A stretch of DNA of 64,000 nucleotides from Clostridiales bacterium (lineage in GTDB: Bacteria > Bacillota > Clostridia > Saccharofermentanales > Saccharofermentanaceae): NCBI GenBank assembly GCA_017551865.1, contig JAFZKB010000034.1:31303-95302 (forward strand). Direction: 5' to 3'. Below are positions 37,953 to 46,504 of the stretch, piece after piece. The translations under genes were made by a program, and so were the position numbers. How positions within the stretch are numbered: the stretch's first letter is position 1; each line of letters begins with the position of its first letter. Below the pieces are notes generated by a model. The model did not search any database, was not told the DNA's origin, and saw nothing but the letters and a program-made list of their open reading frames with translations.

Positions 37953-38024
37953 GGCTAAAGGGAAGCGGAAAGCCGGATTAAAGAAAACCGAAAAACAGAA
38001 AAGCAGAATATAGATGGACAGCGG

Positions 38025-38951
38025 TCACTTCTTCGGATGGGCCGCTGTTTCACTTGAAGTGATCGCGCTCCACTGTTTTCTGTATTCGCGGGGGGAGACG
38101 CCGAAGAATTTCTTGAAGGTCTCGCTCATGTAGCTGACGCCGGAAAAGCCCGAAAGTGAGCAGATCTCGGCCATGCTCAGGTTGCTCGAACGCAGGTACT
38201 CGGCCATCTTTCTCGCTCGAAAATGCATGAGGTAGCTGATCGGGGATTCCCCTACATACTGCTTAAAAAGGAGGTTGCAGAGCGACTTGCTGATGTTGCC
38301 GGAAGAGGCGATCTCCTCTAATGTCAGCGTCCGCTGGAAGTTATCGGAGATGAAGTGCATCATGTTCTTAAAGGTCTGCATCCGCGCGTCCGACGCTTCT
38401 TCCGGGCCGAGGACACCGATGATCTCGGATCTTTTGATGATGAGGTCCCAGATCTGGAAGAACTGCTTCGTGATCTCGAAAGGGCAGTGCCGGATCGGGA
38501 GAAGGGAGTGCATGAGGCGGTACATCTCCTCGGTCATTTCGTCGATATCGCGAAAACGCAGATACGGCAGATCTTTGTTGTCGATGATGGGGCGCAGCGC
38601 CTGCATCTCGACAGCAACCGAGGAATTCAGGATCCCGGGATGCGCGATGAAGATCACGTACTTCGCGGTCTGCTCTTCGATGGCCATGCTGTAATGGATC
38701 TGGTTGGAGTTGATGAAGATGGTGTCGCCCTCGTGGAGCATGATGGTCTTGCCGTTGACGCTATAGGCCATCTTCCCGGATGTGACAGTACACATCTCGA
38801 TGTCCTCGTGAAAATGCGGCACGCGCTCCCATGTGACCTTCGGCCTTACCCAGCCCTCAAAAATATAGGAAGGGAACTGGGGATCGTCGTAATTTACGAT
38901 CTCCGAACCGTCCTCCCGCTTGATGATCAAACCCATGATGTCCCGGTTCAT
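38025..38951 (-). CDS. AraC family transcriptional regulator with cupin domain
   Basis: 308 residues. The N-terminal cupin (about 20-110: VPHFHEDIEMCTVTSGKMAYSVNGKTIMLHEGDTIFINSN-type) probably binds a small effector such as a sugar. The C-terminal pair of helix-turn-helix motifs (about 205-300) contains LTLEEIASSGNISKSLCNLLFKQYVG and MAEICSLSGFSGVSYMSETFKKFFGVSPREYRKQ, the AraC signature. GAGGTAG is the ribosome site. A perfect 14-bp inverted repeat lies 24 bp upstream of the start codon and may be its operator or that of the divergent GNAT gene. Confidence 0.92.
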   Translation of the reverse strand: MNRDIMGLIIKREDGSEIVNYDDPQFPSYIFEGWVRPKVTWERVPHFHEDIEMCTVTSGKMAYSVNGKTIMLHEGDTIFINSNQIHYSMAIEEQTAKYVIFIAHPGILNSSVAVEMQALRPIIDNKDLPYLRFRDIDEMTEEMYRLMHSLLPIRHCPFEITKQFFQIWDLIIKRSEIIGVLGPEEASDARMQTFKNMMHFISDNFQRTLTLEEIASSGNISKSLCNLLFKQYVGESPISYLMHFRARKMAEYLRSSNLSMAEICSLSGFSGVSYMSETFKKFFGVSPREYRKQWSAITSSETAAHPKK

Positions 38952-38974
38952 AATCTACCTCATCTTCCATAAAA

Positions 38975-39012
38975 TTATAACAATCTTCTAAAACTGTGGA
39001 AGATTGTTATAA
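38975..39012. promoter_or_regulatory. Perfect 14-bp inverted repeat in the AraC/GNAT intergenic region
   Basis: TTATAACAATCTTC and GAAGATTGTTATAA are perfect complements separated by 10 nt, 38 bp in all. It lies between divergent genes and has no T-run, so an operator or regulatory hairpin is more likely than a terminator. TATAAT at 39020-39025 could be a -10 box for the plus strand. Confidence 0.7.
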
Positions 39013-39177
39013 AACTGACGTATAATTAGTGTGGAATAGAACTTTCAATTACAATATACTTGCAAATGGAAGGAAAAGCAAGACCGATTTTTGATTTCGA
39101 AAATCACCGGCGCCGGTGGGAATGGAAACAGAAACAGGAACAGATCTTTTCGTAAAGAATAAGAAAGGAGAAGGATC

Positions 39178-39726
39178 ATGATCAGAGAGATTACTAAAGA
39201 AGATATTAAAGAGAGTGTACGCGTGATCACGGAGAGCTTTATGACCGTCGCTGACGAACTGGGATTTACCATGGAAAACGCGCCGCGTTTTACAGCTTTC
39301 GCAACGACAGAAGAGCGCCTCATGTACCATCTCGAGGTCGAGAAACGACCGATGATCGGGTTCTTCTCTGATGCATCGGACGCAGCTTGTGACGGAAGCG
39401 GGAATTCAGGTTCCGCGGATTCGGGGAATTTAGGCTCCAGAAAGCTGCTGGGTTACTACTCCCTGGCGAAACAGAGCGATACGGAATGGGAACTCAATAA
39501 CCTCTGTGTCCTGCCGGAACATAGGCACGACGGTATCGGCGACATTCTGTTGAAAGATGCTTTCTCCAGAGCCAAAGCGATGGGCGCCGAGAAACTTAAT
39601 ATCGGGATCGTCGAGGAGAACGTGCGGCTTCGTAAATGGTACGAGTCCAAGGGATTCCTTCACATCGGCACGAAGAAGTTCGATTTCTTCCCGTTTACCT
39701 GCGGATACATGGAAAAGATGTTGTGA
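39178..39726 (+). CDS. GNAT family N-acetyltransferase
   Basis: 182 residues. The acetyl-CoA binding segment (LCVLPEHRHDGIGDILLKDAFSRAKAMG) and the later IVEENVRLRKWYESKGF strand are typical of GNAT enzymes. A Ser/Gly/Asp-rich loop (about 62-82) interrupts the fold before strand 4 and is unusual. Acetyl acceptor unknown. AAGGAGAAGGATC precedes the ATG. The palindrome array 4 begins 12 bp after the stop. Confidence 0.85.
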   Translation: MIREITKEDIKESVRVITESFMTVADELGFTMENAPRFTAFATTEERLMYHLEVEKRPMIGFFSDASDAACDGSGNSGSADSGNLGSRKLLGYYSLAKQSDTEWELNNLCVLPEHRHDGIGDILLKDAFSRAKAMGAEKLNIGIVEENVRLRKWYESKGFLHIGTKKFDFFPFTCGYMEKML

Positions 39727-39738
39727 TGTGATGGAAAA

Positions 39739-40004
39739 CATGGGGAATTACGGTTTTTGAAGAATCCCATGACCGCTGAGAGACGGAAACTCATGGGAAA
39801 ATGAAGGATCTGAAGATCCCCATGACCCCAAACAGAGCTTTTGAATAGGAATCGCATATAATCACCGCAAAAAAACACATACAGATGGCGGATCCCGCTT
39901 CTTTTGTAGAAGATCCGTCATGGGGAAATTCTGTTTTCGAAAAAGCACATGATTTTCTCGGGAAATGGTGGCATGGGGAATTGCACGTTTCAAAAGCTCC
40001 CATG
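39739..40004. repeat. Palindrome array 4: two pairs of units, 53-bp period, half-site CATGGG
   Basis: Units lie at 39739-39771, 39792-39824, 39919-39951 and 39972-40004. Each is 33 nt between CATG(G)GG on the left and (C)CCCATG on the right (CACATG in unit 3). Start-to-start distances are 53 bp within each pair; the pairs are 127 bp apart. The gap 39825-39918 holds no further unit but a different hairpin, CGGATC...GATCCG (about 39889-39917). Interiors differ between units. The array fills most of the 400-bp stretch 39727-40126 between a GNAT gene and an ABC operon. Confidence 0.88.
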
Positions 40005-40126
40005 ACCGCTCCGGAAAAACCCCCGGAAAACAGCAGGAAAATCCGCATAAATATTACTAGAACTGCATAAACCAGTGCAGAAGACATATATAGAAACAAG
40101 AGTAAAAAGGATAAGGGGAAACACAA

Positions 40127-41062
40127 ATGGAAAACGCAATCGTAATGAAGAATGTCTGCAAGGATTTTAAGATCCTCAACCGCCACGAAGGCCTGAAGGG
40201 CAGCATCCGCGACCTGTTCTCGAGAGATTATAAGACGATCTCCGCGGTGAAAGATGTCTCTCTTGAGATCGCGCGGGGCGAGATCATCGGATATCTCGGG
40301 CCGAACGGCGCGGGTAAGTCGACGACGATCAAGATGATGACCGGCGTCCTCGAACCGACGTCCGGCGATATTCTGGTCAACGGGGTCGTGCCGTATAAGG
40401 AAAGAACGAAAAACTCGGAGCACATCGGTGTCGTATTTGGGCAGAGAAGCCAGCTGTGGTGGTCGCTCCCGCTCATCGAATCCTTCCGTCTCCTCCGTGA
40501 CATCTACATGGTCCCGAAAAAGGAGTATGAAGACATGCTTGAGCTGTACCGGTCGCTCGTCGACATCGAGCCGATCCTGCATAAACCGGTCCGTCAGATG
40601 TCTCTTGGTCAGAGAACGCTGAGTGATATCCTTGCCGCGTTCCTCCACAACCCGGCCATCGTTTTTCTCGATGAGCCGACCATCGGTCTGGACGTTTCGA
40701 TGAAGTCGAAGATCCGTGATCTCATCAAGGGCCTGAATCAGGAGAAAGGCACGACCGTTATCCTGACGACACACGACATGGGTGACGTCGATGCGCTCTG
40801 CAAAAGGATCGTTATCATCGACGAAGGAAAGAAGATCTACGACAACGATATCGACCACTTAAAATCCTACTTCGGCTCCTATCGGACGCTGCGCATGCGC
40901 CTTTCTGATGACACATGGGAAGAGCGCGTGATCGATGAGTCAAAGGAAGACGTCATGGACATCATCATGAAGAAGCAGAAGGAGCAGAAGATCAAAGACA
41001 TCCAGCTCCAGGAGATCTCCACGGAAGAGGTCATTAAGAAGATCTACGAAGGAGGAAACTAA
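40127..41062 (+). CDS. ABC transporter ATP-binding protein (ABC-2 export type)
   Basis: 311 residues. Walker [12 protein letters not shown]-loop [10 protein letters not shown], signature [10 protein letters not shown], Walker B IVFLDEPT and the switch His in LTTHD are all present. The sequence belongs with the NatA/daunorubicin-resistance type ATPases that pair with ABC-2 permeases. Two permease genes follow (3 bp and 102 bp gaps), making a complete heterodimeric exporter. GGATAAGGGG lies before the ATG. Substrate unknown. Confidence 0.93.
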   Translation: MENAIVMKNVCKDFKILNRHEGLKGSIRDLFSRDYKTISAVKDVSLEIARGEIIGYLGPNGAGKSTTIKMMTGVLEPTSGDILVNGVVPYKERTKNSEHIGVVFGQRSQLWWSLPLIESFRLLRDIYMVPKKEYEDMLELYRSLVDIEPILHKPVRQMSLGQRTLSDILAAFLHNPAIVFLDEPTIGLDVSMKSKIRDLIKGLNQEKGTTVILTTHDMGDVDALCKRIVIIDEGKKIYDNDIDHLKSYFGSYRTLRMRLSDDTWEERVIDESKEDVMDIIMKKQKEQKIKDIQLQEISTEEVIKKIYEGGN

Positions 41063-41065
41063 AAG

Positions 41066-41875
41066 ATGAATCTGAAAAGACATCTGGCACTGACACGGGC
41101 GGGGATCATGGAATCGCTCCAGTACCGTCTCGGCACCGCGGTCACGCTCTTTGCCAACTTGATATATCTGGTGCTGGTCTATTTCCTCTGGAAAGCGATC
41201 TACGCCTCCGCCGGCACGGACGTTGTGAACGGCATGACGTTTACCGACACCATGATCTACCTGATCCTGGCCACGGCACTTTTTAACTTCCTCGAGATGT
41301 TCGTTGTCTGGGACATGAGCCGTTCGATCCAGTCGGGAAAGATCATTCTTGACCTTTTGAAGCCGATGAACTTTCGGACCTATACTTTCTGGAGTTACTC
41401 CGGATCGCATGTCGTTCTCTTCGCACTGACATTCGTTCCGACCTTCATTGTCGTCATGATCGTCACGAACGGCGCGATCCCTATGGGGCTCAATCTCCTG
41501 TACTTCGTGATTGCGACTGTGTTCGCCCTGATCGTCAACTTCAGCATGGAAATGATCGTCGCGACGATCTGCCTGTACACCGAATCCACATGGGGCATCA
41601 ACATTGTCAAAGAGACGATCGTTCTGCTGCTTTCCGGTGCATCGATCCCGCTGGCATTTTTCCCGGAAATCTTCCGGCAGGTAGTCGAATACCTTCCGTT
41701 CCGCGCAGTTTACGACATTCCGCTGACGATCCTTCTTGAAAAGAATGGTACGGACACTCTCGAGGGTCTTCTTCCGATGTTCGGTCTGCAGCTTGCCTGG
41801 TGCGTCATCCTGACCGTAGCCGGCGTCCTGTTCTGGAATCATTCGGTCCGAAAAATTACCGTCAATGGCGGCTGA
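41066..41875 (+). CDS. ABC-2 type permease (DUF990-like), first subunit
   Basis: 269 residues with six membrane helices. The sequence begins LKRHLALTRAGIMESLQYRLG, the usual short cytoplasmic N-terminus of ABC-2/DUF990 permeases, and has the PLAFFPEIFRQVVEYLPFRAVYDIP segment before the last helices. It starts 3 bp after the ATPase stop, with AAGGAGG inside that gene, so translation is coupled. With the next permease it forms the membrane channel of the exporter. Confidence 0.9.
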   Translation: MNLKRHLALTRAGIMESLQYRLGTAVTLFANLIYLVLVYFLWKAIYASAGTDVVNGMTFTDTMIYLILATALFNFLEMFVVWDMSRSIQSGKIILDLLKPMNFRTYTFWSYSGSHVVLFALTFVPTFIVVMIVTNGAIPMGLNLLYFVIATVFALIVNFSMEMIVATICLYTESTWGINIVKETIVLLLSGASIPLAFFPEIFRQVVEYLPFRAVYDIPLTILLEKNGTDTLEGLLPMFGLQLAWCVILTVAGVLFWNHSVRKITVNGG

Positions 41876-41977
41876 TCCAGAAGGCTGATCCTGATTGCTG
41901 GATCCTGAGGGGCCCCCGATATGAAGCTCTGATCGCAGGATCCGATAGCGAATAGACATAATTGGAGATATATAAAA

Positions 41978-42808
41978 ATGAGTACGAATACTATAACAAA
42001 ACAAAAGGGAAGAAGAGGCTTCGGTTTCTATGCGAGGATCTACAGGAAGATCCTCGTGCAGGACCTCAAGAGCAAGATGAGTTACCGCGCCGACTTTGTG
42101 ATCTCCACGATCGGCATGATCATGACGAACTTAAGCGGCTTTGTGACCTTCCTGATCCTCTTTAAAAACTTCCCGAGCATCAACGGCTGGGATTACCACC
42201 ACATGCTGTTCCTATACGGGTTTTCGCTGATAGCACTGACACCTGTGCAGTGTTTCTTCGACAACAACTGGAACCTGAGATTCCAGGTGCAGAGCGGTGA
42301 CTTTATCAAGTACTGCTTCCGCCCCATCAATGTGTTCTTCTACTTCATGTCGGAGGTTTTCGATGTGAAAGGACTGGGCCAGCTCGCGTTCGGTGTCGGC
42401 ACACTTGTTTATGCCTGGGTCAACATCGGCATTCCGGTGACGCCGCTTGTGATCTTAAAGCTCCTGCTGTTCCTCCTGACAGCATCGCTTTTCATGATCG
42501 CCATCATGAACGCGGCCGCCGCTACCTGTTTCTGGATCGTCGGTTCGGGATACGTAATGGTCATCATGTTCCGTTTTAAGGATTTTGCAAAATATCCGTC
42601 GAACATCTTTCACGGTGTATTCCGCATCCTTTTCACCTTCGTGATACCGATCGCCTTTGTCGCGTACTACCCGAGCCTTGCGATCCTGGAATCGGACAAT
42701 ATTCCTGTTCTGACATGGTGCGCTCCTGCACTCGGTGTCCTTTTCTTCTACTTAAGTTACAAGTTCTGGATGCTGGGCGTGAGAAAGTACGACTTTACGG
42801 GATCCTGA
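41978..42808 (+). CDS. ABC-2 type permease (DUF990-like), second subunit
   Basis: 276 residues, six membrane helices, with the related N-terminal pattern (YRKILVQDLKSKMSYRADFVIS) and VIPIAFVAYYPS near the end. It is a divergent paralogue of the preceding permease. The 102 bp between the two genes contain repeated GATCCTGA/CTGATCC words and a GGGGCCCC palindrome, but no terminator with a T-run. TTGGAG precedes the ATG. Confidence 0.9.
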   Translation: MSTNTITKQKGRRGFGFYARIYRKILVQDLKSKMSYRADFVISTIGMIMTNLSGFVTFLILFKNFPSINGWDYHHMLFLYGFSLIALTPVQCFFDNNWNLRFQVQSGDFIKYCFRPINVFFYFMSEVFDVKGLGQLAFGVGTLVYAWVNIGIPVTPLVILKLLLFLLTASLFMIAIMNAAAATCFWIVGSGYVMVIMFRFKDFAKYPSNIFHGVFRILFTFVIPIAFVAYYPSLAILESDNIPVLTWCAPALGVLFFYLSYKFWMLGVRKYDFTGS

Positions 42809-42830
42809 AAACTATATAACCCACATAGAA

Positions 42831-42903
42831 AGAAAGTGTTTTCTTTATGCAGCGCAGCTTGAGGAGCGGCTGCGATCCGCAAAGGAAAACACTTTCTTTT
42901 TCT
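42831..42903. terminator. Long-stem bidirectional terminator
   Basis: AGAAAGTGTTTTCTTT pairs with AAAGGAAAACACTTTCT, one bulge, enclosing a second GC-rich hairpin (GCGGCTGCGATCCGC region). T-rich runs lie on both sides. It separates the ABC operon from the convergent GNAT-pyrophosphatase gene. Confidence 0.85.
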
Positions 42904-42926
42904 TTTCTTCTCAGGCGTTCGAAGAC

Positions 42927-43724
42927 TCAGAGATAGAGTTCCGACATGAAGTACTGTTCCTGAAATTCGGTGCGTTTTAAGATCTCTTCGCGCGGGATCT
43001 TCGATCCGCTTAAACTGACGATCCATTTATCTTCGTTATCGTTGAGACGATGAATGACCCCGACAACTTTTCCGGTATAAGTAATGATCGGTTTTTCGAT
43101 TCCGAATACATAGACATCCTGCTCCGCACCATCACCGCCGAGAACTCCGTCAACGTATCCGTAGTTGATCGGATAGATCATCTCCGGGTGACGTGGATGC
43201 GCGGAGCCGAGAGGCCGGTCGATCCTGCCCTTGACGTGTTTCCCGATGATGCCGCTATAATCCATATCCACGATAGGCATCCTGTAAACAGAAGTTTCCT
43301 CGTCACGGATCGTCGTCATCTTTTTCCAGAAAGTAAAACCATATTTTTCGTAAAGGCCCTCTTCGTCCGAGGAGATATAAAGCGCTTTGTGATTCTGCTT
43401 TTTCGCAAGGGCGTACGCATGTTCCAGAAGCTTCCCAACGCGTCTTTGTCCGCGGTATTCCGGGAAGGTGTACACGAACCCGACCCACGGCGTGATCGAA
43501 GGATCATCGATCTCGTCTTTTTCTGCGTATGTGCAGAACGAGATAAGCGCGTCGCCTTCTGTCAGTAATAGAAGTTCTGTTGATTCTCCGAAGCATTTAG
43601 AAAGCTTGTTTTCTTCCAGAATCGAGCACAGATATTCTGCTGCACGCCAGTCGCTTTTCCGGATCTTTTCGCGCCAGTACTGCTGCTTTTTATCTTCGAT
43701 GGAAAGGTAATTAAGTATCTGCAT
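42927..43724 (-). CDS. Fusion of GNAT acetyltransferase and inorganic-pyrophosphatase-like domain
   Basis: 265 residues. The first 150 are a GNAT domain with the acetyl-CoA loop RGQRRVGKLLEHAYALAKK and the ISSDEEGLYEKYGF strand. Residues about 161-265 match small pyrophosphatase-like proteins of Clostridia: GKHVKGRIDRPLGSAHPRHP, YPINYGYVDGVLGGDGAEQDVYV (acidic metal ligands D198, E201, D203), then the KVVGVIHRLND strand and a FQEQYF tail. The join is seamless, with no stop or frameshift. The domain is shorter than classic family I pyrophosphatases, so activity is not certain. AGGCAGG is upstream of the ATG. The acceptor and the reason for the fusion are unknown. Confidence 0.78.
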   Translation of the reverse strand: MQILNYLSIEDKKQQYWREKIRKSDWRAAEYLCSILEENKLSKCFGESTELLLLTEGDALISFCTYAEKDEIDDPSITPWVGFVYTFPEYRGQRRVGKLLEHAYALAKKQNHKALYISSDEEGLYEKYGFTFWKKMTTIRDEETSVYRMPIVDMDYSGIIGKHVKGRIDRPLGSAHPRHPEMIYPINYGYVDGVLGGDGAEQDVYVFGIEKPIITYTGKVVGVIHRLNDNEDKWIVSLSGSKIPREEILKRTEFQEQYFMSELYL

Positions 43725-43938
43725 TTGGCCTGCCTTTGATTTCGTTTTTTACTTCGTATTATAACATTCACGTATCGCTGGAAAGGCGTTTTTATACTTC
43801 CCGTATATTCATTTTGATGGCTTGTTTTTCTTCTCGAAAAGATCCGTTATTTGTGTCTTTAGTTGACAGGTCTTGTAGTTTCATTTACGCTTTTATTGGG
43901 TGAGGAGAAATCCAAATCAAGAAGGGTGGAAATAGGTT

Positions 43939-44271
43939 ATGAGTAGAGTGAAAAAAGTATTGGCAAGCGCAATGGTTGTGTTCCTGATTGCAACGTTAGT
44001 TGCACCGGTAACAGTATCAGCGAAACCATATGGGCAGTGTCCGTCATGCAAGCAGGGATGCATGAATTTTGTGTACGATACGAAGTTGTCTGAAATGGCG
44101 GCTTGTTTCGAGTACAAGTACGAACTGGTGTATACTCCGCCATATAAAGATCCTGTTCTGCGAAGAGTCAAGTACAAATACCACTACAACACGGCGTTGT
44201 TCCGCTGCAACCATTGCGGTTTCGAGGAGTATGGTAGAATTAAGATCATCGATTCGCGCACCGTTTTGTAA
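43939..44271 (+). CDS. Small secreted protein with CxxC zinc pairs
   Basis: 110 residues. A clear signal peptide (about 1-28, ending VTVSA/KPYG) precedes a mature part with CPSC and a third Cys (QGCMN), then CNHC near the C-terminus, suggesting a zinc-binding knuckle outside the membrane. No family is recognised. A TTGACA lies at 43863 but without a convincing -10. A terminator follows at 44305. Confidence 0.72.
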   Translation: MSRVKKVLASAMVVFLIATLVAPVTVSAKPYGQCPSCKQGCMNFVYDTKLSEMAACFEYKYELVYTPPYKDPVLRRVKYKYHYNTALFRCNHCGFEEYGRIKIIDSRTVL

Positions 44272-44304
44272 TAATCTTTCGAAAAATGTTGTCTGATTCG
44301 ATCG

Positions 44305-44332
44305 AAAAGCCCGTCTTCCGGCGGGCTTTTTG
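44305..44332 (+). terminator. Intrinsic terminator
   Basis: AAAAGCCCG-TCTTC-CGGGCTTTTT, with flanking A and T runs. Confidence 0.92.
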
Positions 44333-44485
44333 CTGTCCAAATATTTGGATGATTCACATATTATAATCGAGTTAAGATCGATACTAAGCAAAGGAGGTTA
44401 ATTCGGAAAAAGTCCTCATAAGACGTAGATACATGACAGTTTTAGTTTTACAGCAATTGGTTTTAGCAACTGTGAGGTGACAAAA

Positions 44486-44952
44486 ATGAAAAGTGAATTC
44501 AATCGTAATGAGAAGTAAAAGATCTGGCAGCATCAGATTATGAACAGCGTCTGGAAAGAGATGAGGAGAAGCTCTGGAGCGAGAATGATAAAGAATGCTT
44601 AGCACTGTTTCGCGGACGGATGCTTTCACAGTTCAATGCTCTGATAAGCAAGATCCTTCTTTGTCAGGTAGAAGTAGAAACAGATCCATCGGAAAAAGTA
44701 AAAGAAGTACTTGAAGGAATGCCTCTTGGTTTCTTTCTGTACTTTATGTTGAATGAGAAAAGACCACCCATAAAAGATGTTGTTGTTTTAACAGAAGGAT
44801 CGCTTCGAATAGGAGAATTTCACGAGAGTGGAAATGAGATCGTTTTCCGTTTTTTGAATTCAGGAAAACTGCTGATCGGAACTCTCGAAAAGATAGATAC
44901 GGAATGCGATCCGATGAAGATTTTTATCAATGTATATTACCTTAGTTTCTGA
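44486..44952 (+). pseudogene. Small gene interrupted by a frameshift, unknown family
   Basis: A good ribosome site (GAGGTGA, 5 nt spacing) serves the ATG at 44486, but that frame stops after ten codons (44514-44518 region, GAGAAGTAAAAG). The adjacent frame is open from there to 44952, encoding about 145 residues rich in charged helices, then a beta-rich end (RIGEFHESGNEIVFRFLNSGKLLIGTLEKI). Inside this second frame the first ATG (44620) has no ribosome site. So the gene carries a one-base frameshift, is under programmed frameshifting, or contains a sequencing error. Another ribosome-site-like AAAGGAGG at 44391 has no ORF behind it. Confidence 0.55.
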
Positions 44953-45052
44953 CATACGATAATGTCTCTTGTCATGCATCGGCACTAGTGTTATTCTGAA
45001 CATGAACAATCATTCAGTCAAACCAAAGTGTCGATGTAAAGGAGGAGAAAGT

Positions 45053-45628
45053 ATGCCTAGATCCAGAGAACAGAATGAAGAATTAAGAGAAAGATCGAAG
45101 ACGAATATCCTCGCCAAATCTGTTCCGTATTTTGCGAAAAACGGTCTCGAGGGAACGAAGATCGGAGATCTTACCAAGCGCATACAGATCTCCCAGGGAG
45201 CACTTTATGTGTACTTTGATTCGAAGGAAGATCTGTATCGCGAACTGGTGAAATATTCACAAGACAAAGTCGCTACAGAAGACCTTCTGAGTTATGGTGA
45301 AATGGATGTTCCTGCCATCAGAAAGCTGCGTTATGTTTCAGATCATATTTTGAAAAATCTGGCGCAGGAAAAGATGTATGTTTACTATACGATACTCGCT
45401 CTGGAAGATCTCGCAAAGGGCCGCGGATACGAAGGAAACCAGCTGTTTGATCTTTTAAGAAACATTATAAAAGAAGGACAGAAAGACGGTTCTTTTCCAA
45501 AAGGAAATGCAGGAAAAATCGCGGAGTATTATTTAAGTGTCGTATATATTTACAGCGTGAAAAAAAGTAGCGATATGAATTGTGAGATGCTGAATTCTTC
45601 TGAGCTTGAACGCGTCGTTAGAGGCTGA
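45053..45628 (+). CDS. TetR family transcriptional regulator
   Basis: 191 residues. The N-terminal HTH (TNILAKSVPYFAKNGLEGTKIGDLTKRIQISQGALYVYFDSKEDLYRELV) is the TetR pattern; the C-terminal part is the ligand-binding helical domain. The ATG at 45053 is set by AAAGGAGGAG; the open frame upstream to 44969 is not needed. The sequence before the gene (TGAACATGAACAATCATTCAGTCA, about 44997-45020) has mirrored TGA/TCA words and may be the self-operator, weakly supported. No efflux gene is adjacent; the nearest is the frameshifted gene. Confidence 0.9.
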   Translation: MPRSREQNEELRERSKTNILAKSVPYFAKNGLEGTKIGDLTKRIQISQGALYVYFDSKEDLYRELVKYSQDKVATEDLLSYGEMDVPAIRKLRYVSDHILKNLAQEKMYVYYTILALEDLAKGRGYEGNQLFDLLRNIIKEGQKDGSFPKGNAGKIAEYYLSVVYIYSVKKSSDMNCEMLNSSELERVVRG

Positions 45629-45711
45629 TCATAGTAGAAAATACTTCACGAATGTGGCGAACAACACGCGAATAATCGGCATTTTGTACATAGTTTAAAA
45701 AACATTAATAT

Positions 45712-45719
45712 GCTATAAT
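45712..45719 (+). promoter_or_regulatory. Extended -10 of the H1-like gene
   Basis: TGCTATAAT holds a perfect TATAAT (45714-45719) with an upstream TGn. The -35 is not clear. The leader is about 75 nt long. Confidence 0.55.
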
Positions 45720-45800
45720 GACACTGCATCATGAAGTGATGATGTAGAATTTAATTGCAGAAATTTCTATCAGAATCGCATTAAATGGAGGATACTCGAA

Positions 45801-46277
45801 ATGGTTAAAGAGAGTGCAAACAAAGAAGCTGTTAAGGCTGTTGCTGCAGAAGTAAAGCCTGTTGAAGCTGCTAAGAAAGAAGAAGTGAAAAAGGCTGCTC
45901 CGGCTGCTAAGAAGGCTCCGGCTAAGAAGGCTGCTGCTAAGAAAGCTCCGGCTAAGAAGGCTGCTGCTAAGAAAGCTGCTCCGGCTAAGAAGGCTGCTGC
46001 TCCGAAGGCTGCTGCTAAGAAGGCTGCTCCGGCTAAGAAAGCTGCTGCTCCGAAGGCTGCTGCTAAGAAAGCTGCTCCGGCTAAGAAGGCTGCTGCTAAG
46101 AAGCCGGCTAAGAAGGCTGCTAAGAAGCTCGGTAACATTATCTTCGAGTTTGACGGCCAGCAGATCGACATCAAGGCCATCCAGAAGAAGGCTTCTAAGT
46201 TCGACGGTGATGTTTATGTAGTTGCCGGCGAGAAGAAGATCTACGACAAAGATGGTAAGGCTGTAGAGCTCTTCTAA
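45801..46277 (+). CDS. Histone H1-like Ala/Lys-rich protein with DUF6465 C-terminus
   Basis: 158 residues. Residues about 25-108 are nearly pure repeats of AAKKAPAKK / AAPKAAAKK, like eukaryotic histone H1 tails and the bacterial Hc1/AlgP type, which bind DNA through charge. The last about 50 residues form a compact domain (LGNIIFEFDGQQIDIKAIQKKA...GEKKIYDKDGKAVELF) of the DUF6465 type. The N-terminal 25 residues are Lys/Glu/Val. It is probably an abundant nucleoid protein; narrow codon use (GCT, AAG) fits high expression. GGAGG precedes the ATG and there is a strong terminator. It lies 1 kb from palindrome array 2. Confidence 0.85.
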   Translation: MVKESANKEAVKAVAAEVKPVEAAKKEEVKKAAPAAKKAPAKKAAAKKAPAKKAAAKKAAPAKKAAAPKAAAKKAAPAKKAAAPKAAAKKAAPAKKAAAKKPAKKAAKKLGNIIFEFDGQQIDIKAIQKKASKFDGDVYVVAGEKKIYDKDGKAVELF

Positions 46278-46298
46278 TTCTTTCGAATAAGAAATAAC

Positions 46299-46334
46299 GA
46301 AAGCGGCTGTCAGAAATGGCAGCCGCTTTTTTAT
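46299..46334 (+). terminator. Terminator of the H1-like gene
   Basis: AAAGCGGCTG / CAGCCGCTTT stem followed by TTTTTATG. Confidence 0.93.
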
Positions 46335-46504
46335 GCCCAATTTGATCTCGCTCTTCATTCTCATTTTCTTCCTTGGCTTCTTTTTCGAATGAAGTTTACA
46401 AAATAACGCTTATATCATCTTGTTTTCAAAATCGATGCCGTTGTTCAATGAGTGCACAAGAAATTGTGTAGCCAATAAATCATCAAGAGGTAAGATGGAA
46501 AACC

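Noticed and set aside
41876..41977. GATCCTGA/CTGATCC repeats between the two ABC permease genes
   Set aside because: The words recur with irregular spacing and form no stable hairpin with a T-run; it is probably a short decayed repeat.
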